From: Acidimicrobiia bacterium
GTDB taxonomy: Bacteria; Actinomycetota; Acidimicrobiia; Spongiisociales; UBA11373
NCBI GenBank assembly: GCA_040902765.1
Contig: JBBDWO010000005.1
Location: 1 to 43,544, forward strand
Length of the DNA stretch: 43,544 bases
Reading direction: 5' to 3'
The translations under genes and the position numbers were made by a program. The notes under the pieces are model-generated. The model searched no databases. It was not told the origin of the DNA and saw nothing but the letters and a program-made list of their open reading frames with translations. Positions 15,961 through 23,304 of the stretch are shown piece by piece. Position 1 is the stretch's first letter. Each line of letters opens with the position of its first letter.

Positions 15961-15990
15961 CAATTCGCAATTCGCAATTCGCGATTCGCA
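15960..15990. repeat. Heptamer array GCAATTC/GCGATTC, 4 units
   Basis: GCAATTC three times and GCGATTC once, beginning at the last base of the TAG stop (15958-15960) of the alpha/beta hydrolase and ending 40 bp before the stop of the convergent ppk gene. Confidence 0.9.
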
Positions 15991-16030
15991 AGAGTCAGGA
16001 GCCAGGTGCGCGGTGCTCTGTCGCCTCCGG

Positions 16031-18508
16031 CTATTCGGTGTTGGCGGCGAGGGTTCGCAGGAGTGACCGGTCCCGTTCGTAGGTGAGGCGGTCGATGGCC
16101 GCCGGAAACGGGAGCCACTCGATCCGGTCGACCTCGTCGTTGGGCTCGAACTCTCCACCGTCGGGGGTCATCGCCCAGTAGGTCACGACCTTCGGGAGTC
16201 CGGCCGACATGCGGTACTCGACGGTTCCCACGGATGCGCCGAGGCTGCACAGGTAGCCGGTCTCTTCACGCACCTCGCGCAGCGCCGCTTCGGCTTCGGT
16301 CTCATCGGGATCGGTCTTGCCCTTCGGGAACGACCAATCGTCGTAGTGGGGTCGGTGGACGACGAGCACCTCACGAACCCCGTCGAACGAGGTACGGGTC
16401 ACGATGCCTCCGGCGGCGACGATCACGTTGGGGCTCGAGGCTGCATGGTCGGGGTCAGGGTACGCGCCGTGTGCCCGGGCTTCGGCGAGAGTCTGGAATC
16501 GACGGTGGGAGTCGACCCCCACTGTGGTCGGCACCTTGGTCCACCGGTCACCCTCCAGGGTCCAGGCGAGGCGATCGTCCGCCAGGTAGACGCGCAGTAT
16601 CTCGTCGAGCCGCCGCCGCAGCCGTGGGTGCTGGATGGGAACGAGGGCTTCCACCCGTGCGTCCAGGTTCCGATGCATCATGTCTGCGGACCCGATCAGG
16701 TACTCGGCGGCGTCACCGACGCCGAATCGGAAGGCGCGGGAGTGCTCTAGGTATCGACCAATGATGGATCTGACGGTGATGGTGTCGGACATTCCGGCCA
16801 CCTGCGGGCGCAGACAGCAGGTCCCCCGCACGATGAGATCGACCGGGGTACCGGCGGCAGATGCGGCGTACAGCTCTTCGATCACTGCCGAATCCACCAG
16901 GTGGTTGACTTTCATCGTGATGTGCCCGTCGGCACCGAGCGCCGCCTGGGCGCGGATGCGTTCGACGATCTCGTGCCGCAGAGTGACCGGAGCCACCAGT
17001 AACCGCCGGTACGACTCCCGGCGGCCTAGTCCGGTGAGAACGTTGAAGAGCTCGGTGAGGTCGGACCCGATGTCCTGGTCGGCGGTCAGCAGCCCCAGAT
17101 CCTCATAGAGGCGCGCCGTCTTCGGGTTGTAGTTGCCGGTCCCGATGTGCGAGTACCGAACCAGCCGGTCGCCCTCCCGACGGACGACGAGGGCCACCTT
17201 GGCGTGGGTCTTGAGTCCCACCATGCCGTACACCACGTGAGCACCCGCCTCCTCCAGGATGCGTGCCCAGGCGATGTTGGCCTCCTCGTCGAACCGTGCC
17301 TTCAGCTCGACGATGACCACCACCTGTTTGCCGGCCCGCGCCGCGGAGACGAGCGAGTGCACGATCGACTGCTCGCCACCGAGCGCAGGGTCATCGGGGT
17401 CCGAGGTTCGATAGAGGGTCTGTTTGATGGCTACGACGTCGGGATCGCGGGCGGCGGCAGCGATGAAGGCGCCCACCGCGTTGGCGAAGGAGTCGTACGG
17501 GAGGTGGACCAGGATGTCGCGTTGGCGGATGCGATCGAAGATCGTCTCGTCGGGGCGCGGCATCAGGATCGGCTGGGTGGCCGCCACCGAAGGCTCGTGG
17601 CGGAGGTCGGGACGGCGCAGCGCCGCGATGGTCACCAGACCGGACAGCGCAAGCTGCCCGTCGGTGAGGTACACGTCCTGGTCGCGGATACGCATCTCGC
17701 TGCGCAGCAACTCGATGACGTGCTCGGGCATCGTCGGGTCGACCTCGAGGCGGACCACGTTGCTGAACCGATGGCGGGTCTCGAGCAGCTCCTCCATGGC
17801 CGAGACCAGGTCGTCGGTCTCGGCGATCGCCTGCTCGGCGCTCCGGGTGACGCGGAACGGGTGCGCGCTGAGCACGGTGCGTCCCGGGAACAGGCTGGCC
17901 ACCTGGGAAGCGATCACCTGTTCGGTGGGCACGAACGTGGAACCGTCGTCGATGGGCAGATATCGGGGGAGCAGCGGTGGAACCTTCACCCGGGCGAACC
18001 GGGGGCTGCGGCCGGCGGAGTCGAGGACCGTCACGGCCAGGTTGAGGGATAGGTTTGAAATGTACGGGAACGGGTGGGACGGGTCCACGGCGAGCGGCGT
18101 GAGCATGGGGTAGATCGACGTCTCGAAGGTCTCCACGAGCGCCTTGGTGGCATCGTCGTCGAGTTCCTCCCAGTCGGCGATGACGATGCCGTGGGCCCGC
18201 AACCCCGGCCTGAGCTCGGCGTCGAACAGTCGTTGCATGCGGGCCTCGAGCGCCTGGACCCGCCCGCGGGCGATCAGTTGTTGCTCGTCCACTCCGAGCC
18301 CGTCGTCGGTCACGAGGGGCACGCCCGCCGCCGCCTTGTCGAGAAGGCTGGCGACCCGTACCTGGAAGAACTCGTCCAGGTTGGAGGCCACGATCGCCAG
18401 GAAGCGGACGCGCTCGAGCAGGGGCACGTTCGGGTCCTCGGCCACGGCGAGAACCCGATGCTGGAAGTCGAGGATCGACAGCTCACGGTTGGTGAGACGC
18501 TGGGCCAC
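16031..18508 (-). CDS. ppk1: Polyphosphate kinase 1 fused to a C-terminal Nudix hydrolase
   Basis: 825-aa protein. Residues 1 to about 680 are PPK1, which makes polyphosphate from ATP: N-domain (LTNRELSILDFQHRVL), head domain, and two phospholipase D-like catalytic domains with LKTHAKVAL (phosphorylated His) and RYSHIGTGNYNPKTARLYED, plus YLEHSRAF. Residues about 691-825 are a Nudix domain with a perfect Nudix box at 730-752 (G-x5-E-x7-REVREETG). In mycobacteria ppk1 and mutT1 are adjacent separate genes; here they are one ORF. Start GTG 18508 is chosen because of TTGACT-17-GACCAT with six bases to the GTG, and because it places RLTNRELS at the usual distance. Confidence 0.9.
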   Translation of the reverse strand: MAQRLTNRELSILDFQHRVLAVAEDPNVPLLERVRFLAIVASNLDEFFQVRVASLLDKAAAGVPLVTDDGLGVDEQQLIARGRVQALEARMQRLFDAELRPGLRAHGIVIADWEELDDDATKALVETFETSIYPMLTPLAVDPSHPFPYISNLSLNLAVTVLDSAGRSPRFARVKVPPLLPRYLPIDDGSTFVPTEQVIASQVASLFPGRTVLSAHPFRVTRSAEQAIAETDDLVSAMEELLETRHRFSNVVRLEVDPTMPEHVIELLRSEMRIRDQDVYLTDGQLALSGLVTIAALRRPDLRHEPSVAATQPILMPRPDETIFDRIRQRDILVHLPYDSFANAVGAFIAAAARDPDVVAIKQTLYRTSDPDDPALGGEQSIVHSLVSAARAGKQVVVIVELKARFDEEANIAWARILEEAGAHVVYGMVGLKTHAKVALVVRREGDRLVRYSHIGTGNYNPKTARLYEDLGLLTADQDIGSDLTELFNVLTGLGRRESYRRLLVAPVTLRHEIVERIRAQAALGADGHITMKVNHLVDSAVIEELYAASAAGTPVDLIVRGTCCLRPQVAGMSDTITVRSIIGRYLEHSRAFRFGVGDAAEYLIGSADMMHRNLDARVEALVPIQHPRLRRRLDEILRVYLADDRLAWTLEGDRWTKVPTTVGVDSHRRFQTLAEARAHGAYPDPDHAASSPNVIVAAGGIVTRTSFDGVREVLVVHRPHYDDWSFPKGKTDPDETEAEAALREVREETGYLCSLGASVGTVEYRMSAGLPKVVTYWAMTPDGGEFEPNDEVDRIEWLPFPAAIDRLTYERDRSLLRTLAANTE

Positions 18509-18514
18509 GACTAG

Positions 18515-18543
18515 ATGGTCGGCGCGAACGGGTGTGGAGTCAA
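18515..18543 (-). promoter_or_regulatory. Promoter of the ppk1-Nudix gene: TTGACT, 17 bp, GACCAT
   Basis: On the - strand TTGACT (18538-18543), a 17-bp spacer and GACCAT (18515-18520), six bases before GTG 18508. One of the few promoters here with a recognisable -35; the -10 is less typical. Confidence 0.5.
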
Positions 18544-18600
18544 TAGAAGATGCGGGTGCCGGGGGCCAGCCGCCCGGCACCAGGCCCCAGACGGACCGCT

Positions 18601-19044
18601 TTAGGGGTTCTCGAGGGCGGTGATCTTGGCGACGCGCCTGCGGTGGCGCTCGTCGCCCGAGAACCTTGCCTCTAAGAATGCGGTGACGATCTCGCGAGCC
18701 AGGTGGGTGCCGATCACCCGACTCCCCAAGGCGATGGCGTTGGCGTCATCGTGCTCGACCGCCTGGTGGGCGGTGTAGGTGTCGTGCGCCTGGGCGCATC
18801 GGATGCCGGCGAGCTTGTTGGCGGCGATGGCGGCACCCGCTCCGGACCCGCACACGATGATGCCGCGTTCGGCTTTGCCTGAAGCGATCGCCTTGCCAAT
18901 CGCCGCGGCGTAGTCCGGGTAGTCGACAGGCTCGGTCGAGTGGGTTCCCAGATCGGTCACTGCATGGCCGGCGGCTGCGACGAACTGAGCCAGGAACTCT
19001 TTCATCTCGTAGCCGGCATGGTCGGCGGCGATGGCGACGCGCAT
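18601..19044 (-). CDS. rpiB: Ribose-5-phosphate isomerase B
   Basis: 147-aa cytoplasmic isomerase of the pentose phosphate pathway. AIAADHAGYEMKEFL at the N-terminus, DYPDYA, and IVCGSGAGAAIAANK with the catalytic Cys retained (unlike the BMC homologue at 8555). Standard length with no N-terminal extension. Start ATG 19044 with TAGCCT six bases upstream. It precedes the ppk1 gene by 92 bp and is divergent from murA. Confidence 0.94.
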   Translation of the reverse strand: MRVAIAADHAGYEMKEFLAQFVAAAGHAVTDLGTHSTEPVDYPDYAAAIGKAIASGKAERGIIVCGSGAGAAIAANKLAGIRCAQAHDTYTAHQAVEHDDANAIALGSRVIGTHLAREIVTAFLEARFSGDERHRRRVAKITALENP

Positions 19045-19050
19045 GACACG

Positions 19051-19056
19051 AGGCTA
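19051..19056 (-). promoter_or_regulatory. -10 box TAGCCT of rpiB
   Basis: TAGCCT on the - strand, six bases before ATG 19044; divergent from the murA promoter 76 bp away. Confidence 0.65.
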
Positions 19057-19132
19057 GCGGGACCGCCCACCGGCCCTGGAGCCTGGAGCCTCGGGAGCGG
19101 TGCCGTGTGGCTTCGGATCGCGACGCCCGCCT

Positions 19133-19138
19133 TACACT
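19133..19138 (+). promoter_or_regulatory. -10 box TACACT of murA
   Basis: TACACT nine bases before ATG 19148. Confidence 0.55.
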
Positions 19139-19147
19139 CGACGCACG

Positions 19148-20407
19148 ATGGACCAGTTCCTCGTCAGCGGCGGGACGCCCCTCGAAGGGTCGGTGGGCGT
19201 GTTCGGTGCCAAGAACGCAGCCCTCAAGCACCTGGTGGCGACGCTGCTCGCGCCCGGGGAGCATCGCCTCGACAACGTCCCACCCATCGTCGACGTCCGC
19301 TTGATGGCGCGGGTCGTTGGTCACATCGGCGCCGAGGTCGTCACCGAAGGGTCATCGGTGCGGGTGATCGTGCCCGAATCCTTGACGCCCGAGGCCCCCA
19401 TCGACCTGGTGCGTCAGATGCGAGCCTCCATCCTGGTGCTCGGTGCCCTGCTCGCTCGGTGTGGGGAGGCACGGGTTGCCTTCCCCGGCGGTGACGACTT
19501 CGGGTCGCGGCCCATCGACATGCACCTGGACGGGCTGCGGTCCATGGGGGCGTCGTTCGAATTGGAGCACGGCGTTCTCGTCGCCTCGGCGCCGGGGGGC
19601 CTGGTCGGCGCCGAGGTCAGCCTCGACTTCCCGAGCGTGGGTGCTACCGAAAACGTGCTCCTGGCGGCAGTTCTCGCCCGCGGAACCACGACCATCATCA
19701 ACGCAGCCCGCGAGCCCGAGATCCGTGACCTGGCAGAGGCGCTCGTCGCCATGGGTGCGGTGATCCGCGGGGCCGGCACCTCCACCCTCGAGATAGACGG
19801 CGTGGCACAGCTGCGGCCGAGCCGGCATCGTGTCGTCCCGGATCGTCTGGAAGCCGGGACGTTCCTGGTTGCCGGAGCCATCACCGGGGGCGACGTGACC
19901 GTGACCGATTGTGTCCCCGAGCATCTCCGGATGGAGCTGCGCAAGCTGGGAGAGGCCGGGTGCGAGATCGAGACGGGCAAGGACTGGATCAGGCTGGTCG
20001 GACCCGAGCGTCCCGCGGCCGTCGACTTCGCCACGCTGCCGTACCCCGGATTCCACACCGACATGCATCCTCAGATGGTGGCGCTGCTGTCGCTGGCGGC
20101 GGGGATCTCCGTGATGACCGAGAACATCTACGCCGCTCGGTTCCGTTATGTGGGGGAGCTGGTTCGGATGGGTGCCGACATCCAGTTGGAGGGTCAGCAC
20201 GTGATCATTCGGGGCGTCGAACGTCTCAGTGGGTGCCCGGTGGATGCGTGTGACATTCGTGCCGGTGCCGCCCTGGTGCTGGCCGGCCTGGCCGCCGACG
20301 GCGAGACCACCGTGACCGAAGTGGGGCACATCGACCGCGGCTACACCGACTTCGAGGGCAGACTCGCGTCGCTCGGGGCGAAGATCGAAAGAGTGGCTGT
20401 GAGCTGA
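19148..20407 (+). CDS. murA: UDP-N-acetylglucosamine 1-carboxyvinyltransferase (MurA)
   Basis: 419 aa; first committed step of peptidoglycan synthesis, transferring enolpyruvate from PEP to UDP-GlcNAc. GAKNAALKHLVATLL near residue 20 is the N-terminal signature, and PYPGFHTDMHPQMVALL and MTENIYAARFRYVGEL mark the C-terminal half. At the position of the fosfomycin-target Cys115 of E. coli the protein has Asp116 (PGGDDFGSRP), as in M. tuberculosis MurA, so intrinsic fosfomycin resistance is expected. ATG 19148 is supported by TACACT nine bases upstream; the longer frame upstream overlaps the promoter. Confidence 0.95.
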   Translation: MDQFLVSGGTPLEGSVGVFGAKNAALKHLVATLLAPGEHRLDNVPPIVDVRLMARVVGHIGAEVVTEGSSVRVIVPESLTPEAPIDLVRQMRASILVLGALLARCGEARVAFPGGDDFGSRPIDMHLDGLRSMGASFELEHGVLVASAPGGLVGAEVSLDFPSVGATENVLLAAVLARGTTTIINAAREPEIRDLAEALVAMGAVIRGAGTSTLEIDGVAQLRPSRHRVVPDRLEAGTFLVAGAITGGDVTVTDCVPEHLRMELRKLGEAGCEIETGKDWIRLVGPERPAAVDFATLPYPGFHTDMHPQMVALLSLAAGISVMTENIYAARFRYVGELVRMGADIQLEGQHVIIRGVERLSGCPVDACDIRAGAALVLAGLAADGETTVTEVGHIDRGYTDFEGRLASLGAKIERVAVS

Positions 20408-20421
20408 AGCTCACCGCCACT

Positions 20422-20500
20422 GCTAACAGCTAACAGCTAACAGCTCACAGCCAGACGCAGTTCTGGCTGGTAGCTGGTGGCTGGTGGCTGGTGGCTGGCT
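20422..20500. repeat. Heptamer arrays GCTAACA x3-4 and GCTGGTG x5
   Basis: GCTAACA-type units at 20422-20452, starting 15 bp after the murA stop, then GCTGGTA/GCTGGTG units at 20466-20500 ending two bases before the TACACT box of the next gene. Two different heptamers share one intergenic gap. Confidence 0.92.
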
Positions 20501-20502
20501 TC

Positions 20503-20508
20503 TACACT
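20503..20508 (+). promoter_or_regulatory. -10 box TACACT of the nfu gene
   Basis: TACACT directly after a heptamer array. The first ATG, five bases downstream at 20514, opens a 13-codon ORF and not the Nfu frame. Confidence 0.6.
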
Positions 20509-20513
20509 CGGGA

Positions 20514-20555
20514 ATGGTTTCGCGAGCTGATGGGGTTTCAATCAGCGATGAGTGA
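20514..20555 (+). CDS. Possible 13-residue leaderless upstream ORF before nfu
   Basis: ATG at 20514 lies five bases after the TACACT box, the spacing used by leaderless genes in this window. The frame runs 13 codons (MVSRADGVSISDE) to TGA 20553-20555 and overlaps the Nfu ATG (20548). It could couple or regulate Nfu translation. It may also be chance: no conservation can be tested here. Confidence 0.35.
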   Translation: MVSRADGVSISDE

Positions 20556-20820
20556 CGACAGCACGACCACGACGATCGACGACACGGCTGCGGCCGAGGT
20601 CGATCTCACGCTGCTCAACGAGACGCTCGAGTACATCCGCCCGGCGCTCCAGGCAGATGGCGGCGACCTCGTGCTCCTCGGCGTCGACGACGGCACCGTG
20701 AACCTCCAGCTGGTCGGGGCCTGCGGCGGATGCCCGATGTCCACGATGACGCTCACCGCCGGCATCGAACGGATCCTGATCGACCGGGTCCCCGGCATCA
20801 CCGCGGTGAACGCGGTATAG
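20548..20820 (+). CDS. NifU C-terminal domain Fe-S scaffold/carrier protein (Nfu type)
   Basis: 90 aa. A Thr/Asp-rich N-terminal tail, then a compact Nfu domain: LNETLEYIRPALQADGGDL, VNLQLVGACGGCPMST with the cluster-binding CxxC, and GIERILIDRVPG. Such proteins assemble or carry 4Fe-4S clusters. ATG 20548 is my preferred start; ATG 20530 would add six residues. A cysteine desulfurase gene lies 3.5 kb downstream, so both parts of an Fe-S/sulfur supply route are in the window, though not in one operon. Confidence 0.88.
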   Translation: MSDDSTTTTIDDTAAAEVDLTLLNETLEYIRPALQADGGDLVLLGVDDGTVNLQLVGACGGCPMSTMTLTAGIERILIDRVPGITAVNAV

Positions 20821-20828
20821 AAACGCGA

Positions 20829-21046
20829 CAACGCTCAACGCTCAACGCAAGACGGGCGGATCTCTGGCGTTGAGCGTTAAGCGTTAAGCGTTCCCGCGGT
20901 CTGATGACGCTCAACGCAGGACCGACTTCCTCTGGCGTTATGCGTTATGCGTTATGCGTTCCCGCGGTCTGATGACGCTCAAACGCTTGACGCTCAGCGC
21001 AGGACCGACTTCCTCTGGCGTTATGCGTTGAGCGTTGAGCGTTGGT
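20829..21046. repeat. Heptamer-based hairpin array with a 68-bp higher-order repeat
   Basis: Three consecutive inverted modules. Each has AACGCTC-type units, a loop, then GCGTTGA/GCGTTAA/GCGTTAT-type units. A 68-bp unit starting GCGTTCCCGCGGTCTGATGA at 20888 recurs at 20956 with an extra 17 bp inside; the loop AGGACCGACTTCCTCTG is shared. It fills the gap between nfu and meaB. Block duplication on top of 7-bp repetition is visible. Confidence 0.9.
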
Positions 21047-21048
21047 TC

Positions 21049-21054
21049 TATCCT
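21049..21054 (+). promoter_or_regulatory. -10 box TATCCT of meaB
   Basis: TATCCT seven bases before GTG 21062. The heptamer GCGTTGA placed upstream offers a TTGAGC (21028-21033) 15 bp before the -10 that might act as -35. Confidence 0.6.
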
Positions 21055-21061
21055 CGCCCTC

Positions 21062-21997
21062 GTGACTTCACCGGACCGCGCTGATTTGATCCCTGCCGTT
21101 GTTTCCGGGGATCGGCGTGCGCTGGCTCGGGTGCTGAGCATTTTCGAGGACCGACGCGAGGGGGTCGACAGCCTCGTCGCAGAGGCATTCGCCGTCGCGG
21201 TGCCGGCGCACCGGATAGGGATCACGGGTGCCCCGGGGGCCGGCAAGAGCACGCTGACCGACGCCCTGGTGGCCGAAACCAGGAGGCGGGGCAAGAACGT
21301 CGGTGTGCTCGCCGTCGACCCGACCAGCCCGTTCAGCGGTGGTGCCATCCTCGGTGACCGGGTGCGCATGCAGCGCCATGTGCTCGACGAGGGAGTGTTC
21401 GTGCGTTCGATGGCGAGCCGTGGCCACCTCGGTGGCCTCTCCCTGGCGGCTCCCCAGGCGTTGGTGGCCCTGGAGGCAGCGGGATTCGACCCGATCCTGG
21501 TGGAAACGGTGGGTGTCGGACAGGATGAGGTGGAGGTCGCCGCCCAGGCCGACACTGTGATCGTGGTGCTCACACCCGGCTGGGGCGACGGCGTTCAGGC
21601 GGCCAAGGCCGGGGTCCTCGAGATCGGCGATGTGTTCGCGGTCAACAAGGCCGACCGTCCGGGCGCCGCCGAAACCGTCTCCGACATCAAGGCGATGCTG
21701 GCGATGGGCCACCGTGGCGACTGGGTGCCACCCGTGGTGACGACCGTCGCCACGGAGGGGACCGGAGTCGTCGAAGTGTGGGAAGCGGTCATGGCGCATC
21801 GGGACCATCTCGGTGAGGCAGGGCTGGAGGAGCGCCGTTCCGCTCGTCGTCGTGCGGAGTTGAGCACTGCCGTCGTCGAGGGCTTCAGGCAGCGGGCGGC
21901 GGCGATGATCGACGCCGGTGGGGACGTGGTCGCCGACGTCGAAGCCGGTCGGATGGACCCGTGGACGGCCGCCCGCCGTCTGCTCGCCGCCGACTGA
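21062..21997 (+). CDS. meaB: MeaB/ArgK-family GTPase, chaperone of B12-dependent acyl-CoA mutase
   Basis: 311-aa G3E-family GTPase that guards methylmalonyl-CoA-type mutases by gating adenosylcobalamin loading. Walker A GAPGAGKST at 56-64, VDPTSPFSGGAILGDRVRM, VETVGVGQDE (switch region) and NKAD specificity motif are all present. Start GTG 21062 by the TATCCT box; the longer frame starts inside the repeat. The cognate mutase is not in the window. Convergent with the enoyl-CoA hydratase gene, with only 11 bp between stops and no terminator-like hairpin. Confidence 0.92.
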   Translation: MTSPDRADLIPAVVSGDRRALARVLSIFEDRREGVDSLVAEAFAVAVPAHRIGITGAPGAGKSTLTDALVAETRRRGKNVGVLAVDPTSPFSGGAILGDRVRMQRHVLDEGVFVRSMASRGHLGGLSLAAPQALVALEAAGFDPILVETVGVGQDEVEVAAQADTVIVVLTPGWGDGVQAAKAGVLEIGDVFAVNKADRPGAAETVSDIKAMLAMGHRGDWVPPVVTTVATEGTGVVEVWEAVMAHRDHLGEAGLEERRSARRRAELSTAVVEGFRQRAAAMIDAGGDVVADVEAGRMDPWTAARRLLAAD

Positions 21998-22008
21998 TCG
22001 AGCGCAGG

Positions 22009-22788
22009 CTACGAACCGGAGAAGCGGGCCTGGCGCTTCTCGAGGAAGGCGGCGACCCCCTCGGCGGCGTCTTCGGTGGCGAATACCTCGGCGAATCCAT
22101 CGGCCTCCAGGGCGAGAGCATCGGCGATCGGGAGGCCCAGTCCCCCGTTCATGACCCGCTTGGCCATCCCGAGGGCACGGGTCGGTCCCTCGGCCCAGGC
22201 CGCCGCCGCTGCCAACGCCTCCTCGAGGAGGGCTGCTGCCGGCACCACGCGGTCGGCCAAACCGATGGCGAGGGCCTCGTCGGCCTCGACCATCCGGCCC
22301 GAGTAGTTGAGGTCGCGCGCCTTCCCCAGCCCGATGAGGCGCGGGAGCCGTTGCGTCCCGCCCGCTCCGGGGATGATCCCCAGCTTGATCTCGGGTTGGC
22401 CGACCCTGGCATCGTCGGCGAGGAACCGGAAGTCGCAGGCCAGAGCAAGCTCCAGGCCCCCACCGAGGGCAAAGCCGCGCACCGCGGCGATCACCGGCTT
22501 GGGAAGCGACTCGATCTCGACGGTGAGGCGGGAGAGGTGGGTCCCGAGGTCGGCGGCCGATCCACCGCCGTCCATGGCCGCTTTGAAGGCGGTGATGTCG
22601 GCGCCGGCGGCGAAGTGCGGCGCTCCGGTGATCACGACGGCGCGCACGTCGGGCGCCGCCGCCTCGGCGACCGCAGTGTGGAGGTCTTCGATCAGCTCCC
22701 CGGAGAGGGCATTGACCGGGGGGCGTTCCAGGGTGATGACGGCGACGGCGTCATGGCGTGCGAGTGATGCGAGCGTCATGGCGGCCAT
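22009..22788 (-). CDS. Enoyl-CoA hydratase/isomerase family protein
   Basis: 259-aa crotonase-fold protein (hydration of trans-2-enoyl-CoA in fatty-acid or related degradation). GAPHFAAGADITAF and RGFALGGGLELALACDFRF form the oxyanion hole, and QPEIKLGIIPGAGGTQRLPRLIG holds the catalytic Glu region. Start ATG 22788, or 22779 (MTLASL), cannot be separated. It follows the SRPBCC gene by 10 bp and is probably co-transcribed with it. Confidence 0.9.
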   Translation of the reverse strand: MAAMTLASLARHDAVAVITLERPPVNALSGELIEDLHTAVAEAAAPDVRAVVITGAPHFAAGADITAFKAAMDGGGSAADLGTHLSRLTVEIESLPKPVIAAVRGFALGGGLELALACDFRFLADDARVGQPEIKLGIIPGAGGTQRLPRLIGLGKARDLNYSGRMVEADEALAIGLADRVVPAAALLEEALAAAAAWAEGPTRALGMAKRVMNGGLGLPIADALALEADGFAEVFATEDAAEGVAAFLEKRQARFSGS

Positions 22789-22798
22789 GGTACGCCGG

Positions 22799-23245
22799 CT
22801 AGTCGTCGCCGCCCCCGGCGAGGCTCTGCTGGAAGCGTCGCAGGTTGCCTCGCCAGATGGCCCGCAGCACCGGGCCGGCGACGATGACGCCGATTGGACC
22901 TCCGAGATACCAGGGGAACCTGATCGACTCGGACCACACCATCCTGGTACCGCCCTCGTGCTCTTCGAGCCGAAACGATCCGGTTCCGGTGAACAGACCG
23001 CGATGGGCGACCCCCATGAGTCGTGGCGGATCCCACTGCGTGAACTCGATCACGTCGCGGGTGCGGAACGGTCCGACCCGGGTGGCGACGGCGAGAATGG
23101 TGCCAACACCGCGGGTCCTGGTGCCGGTGAACTCTGCCGACTCGGCATCGGCCATCCACTCGACGTGGCGTTCCACCGCTTCGAGTTCCCGCCACACCCG
23201 ATCACGCGGCTGGGCGAGGTCGATGGAGAGGGTGATGCGGGGCAC
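22799..23245 (-). CDS. SRPBCC (START-like) family protein
   Basis: 148 aa, one SRPBCC/polyketide-cyclase-like fold: ITLSIDLAQPRDRVWRELEAV (N-terminal strand and helix), a beta-sheet (GTILAVATRVGPFRTRDVIEFTQWDPPRLMGV) and a long C-terminal helix (VLRAIWRGNLRRFQQSL). It likely binds a hydrophobic ligand; which one is unknown. The start is GTG 23245, six bases behind TACCCT; the 20 residues of the longer ATG frame overlap the promoter and should be dropped. Confidence 0.85.
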   Translation of the reverse strand: MPRITLSIDLAQPRDRVWRELEAVERHVEWMADAESAEFTGTRTRGVGTILAVATRVGPFRTRDVIEFTQWDPPRLMGVAHRGLFTGTGSFRLEEHEGGTRMVWSESIRFPWYLGGPIGVIVAGPVLRAIWRGNLRRFQQSLAGGGDD

Positions 23246-23251
23246 GGGCTC

Positions 23252-23257
23252 AGGGTA
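23252..23257 (-). promoter_or_regulatory. -10 box TACCCT of the SRPBCC-enoyl-CoA hydratase unit
   Basis: TACCCT on the - strand, six bases before GTG 23245. It faces away from the +-strand box at 23290 with 32 bp between them, so the two promoters probably share upstream DNA. Confidence 0.6.
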
Positions 23258-23289
23258 CGGGCCCGCCGGGCGCATGCCGCTCGCATCGG

Positions 23290-23295
23290 TACGAT
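23290..23295 (+). promoter_or_regulatory. -10 box TACGAT of the 23305 gene
   Basis: TACGAT nine bases before ATG 23305, divergent from the SRPBCC promoter. Confidence 0.5.
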
Positions 23296-23304
23296 CCCGA
23301 TCCA

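Noticed and set aside
18509-18580. N-terminal extension of the PPK1-Nudix protein
   Set aside because: Pro/Ala-rich residues without family similarity that run across the likely promoter; GTG 18508 fits better.
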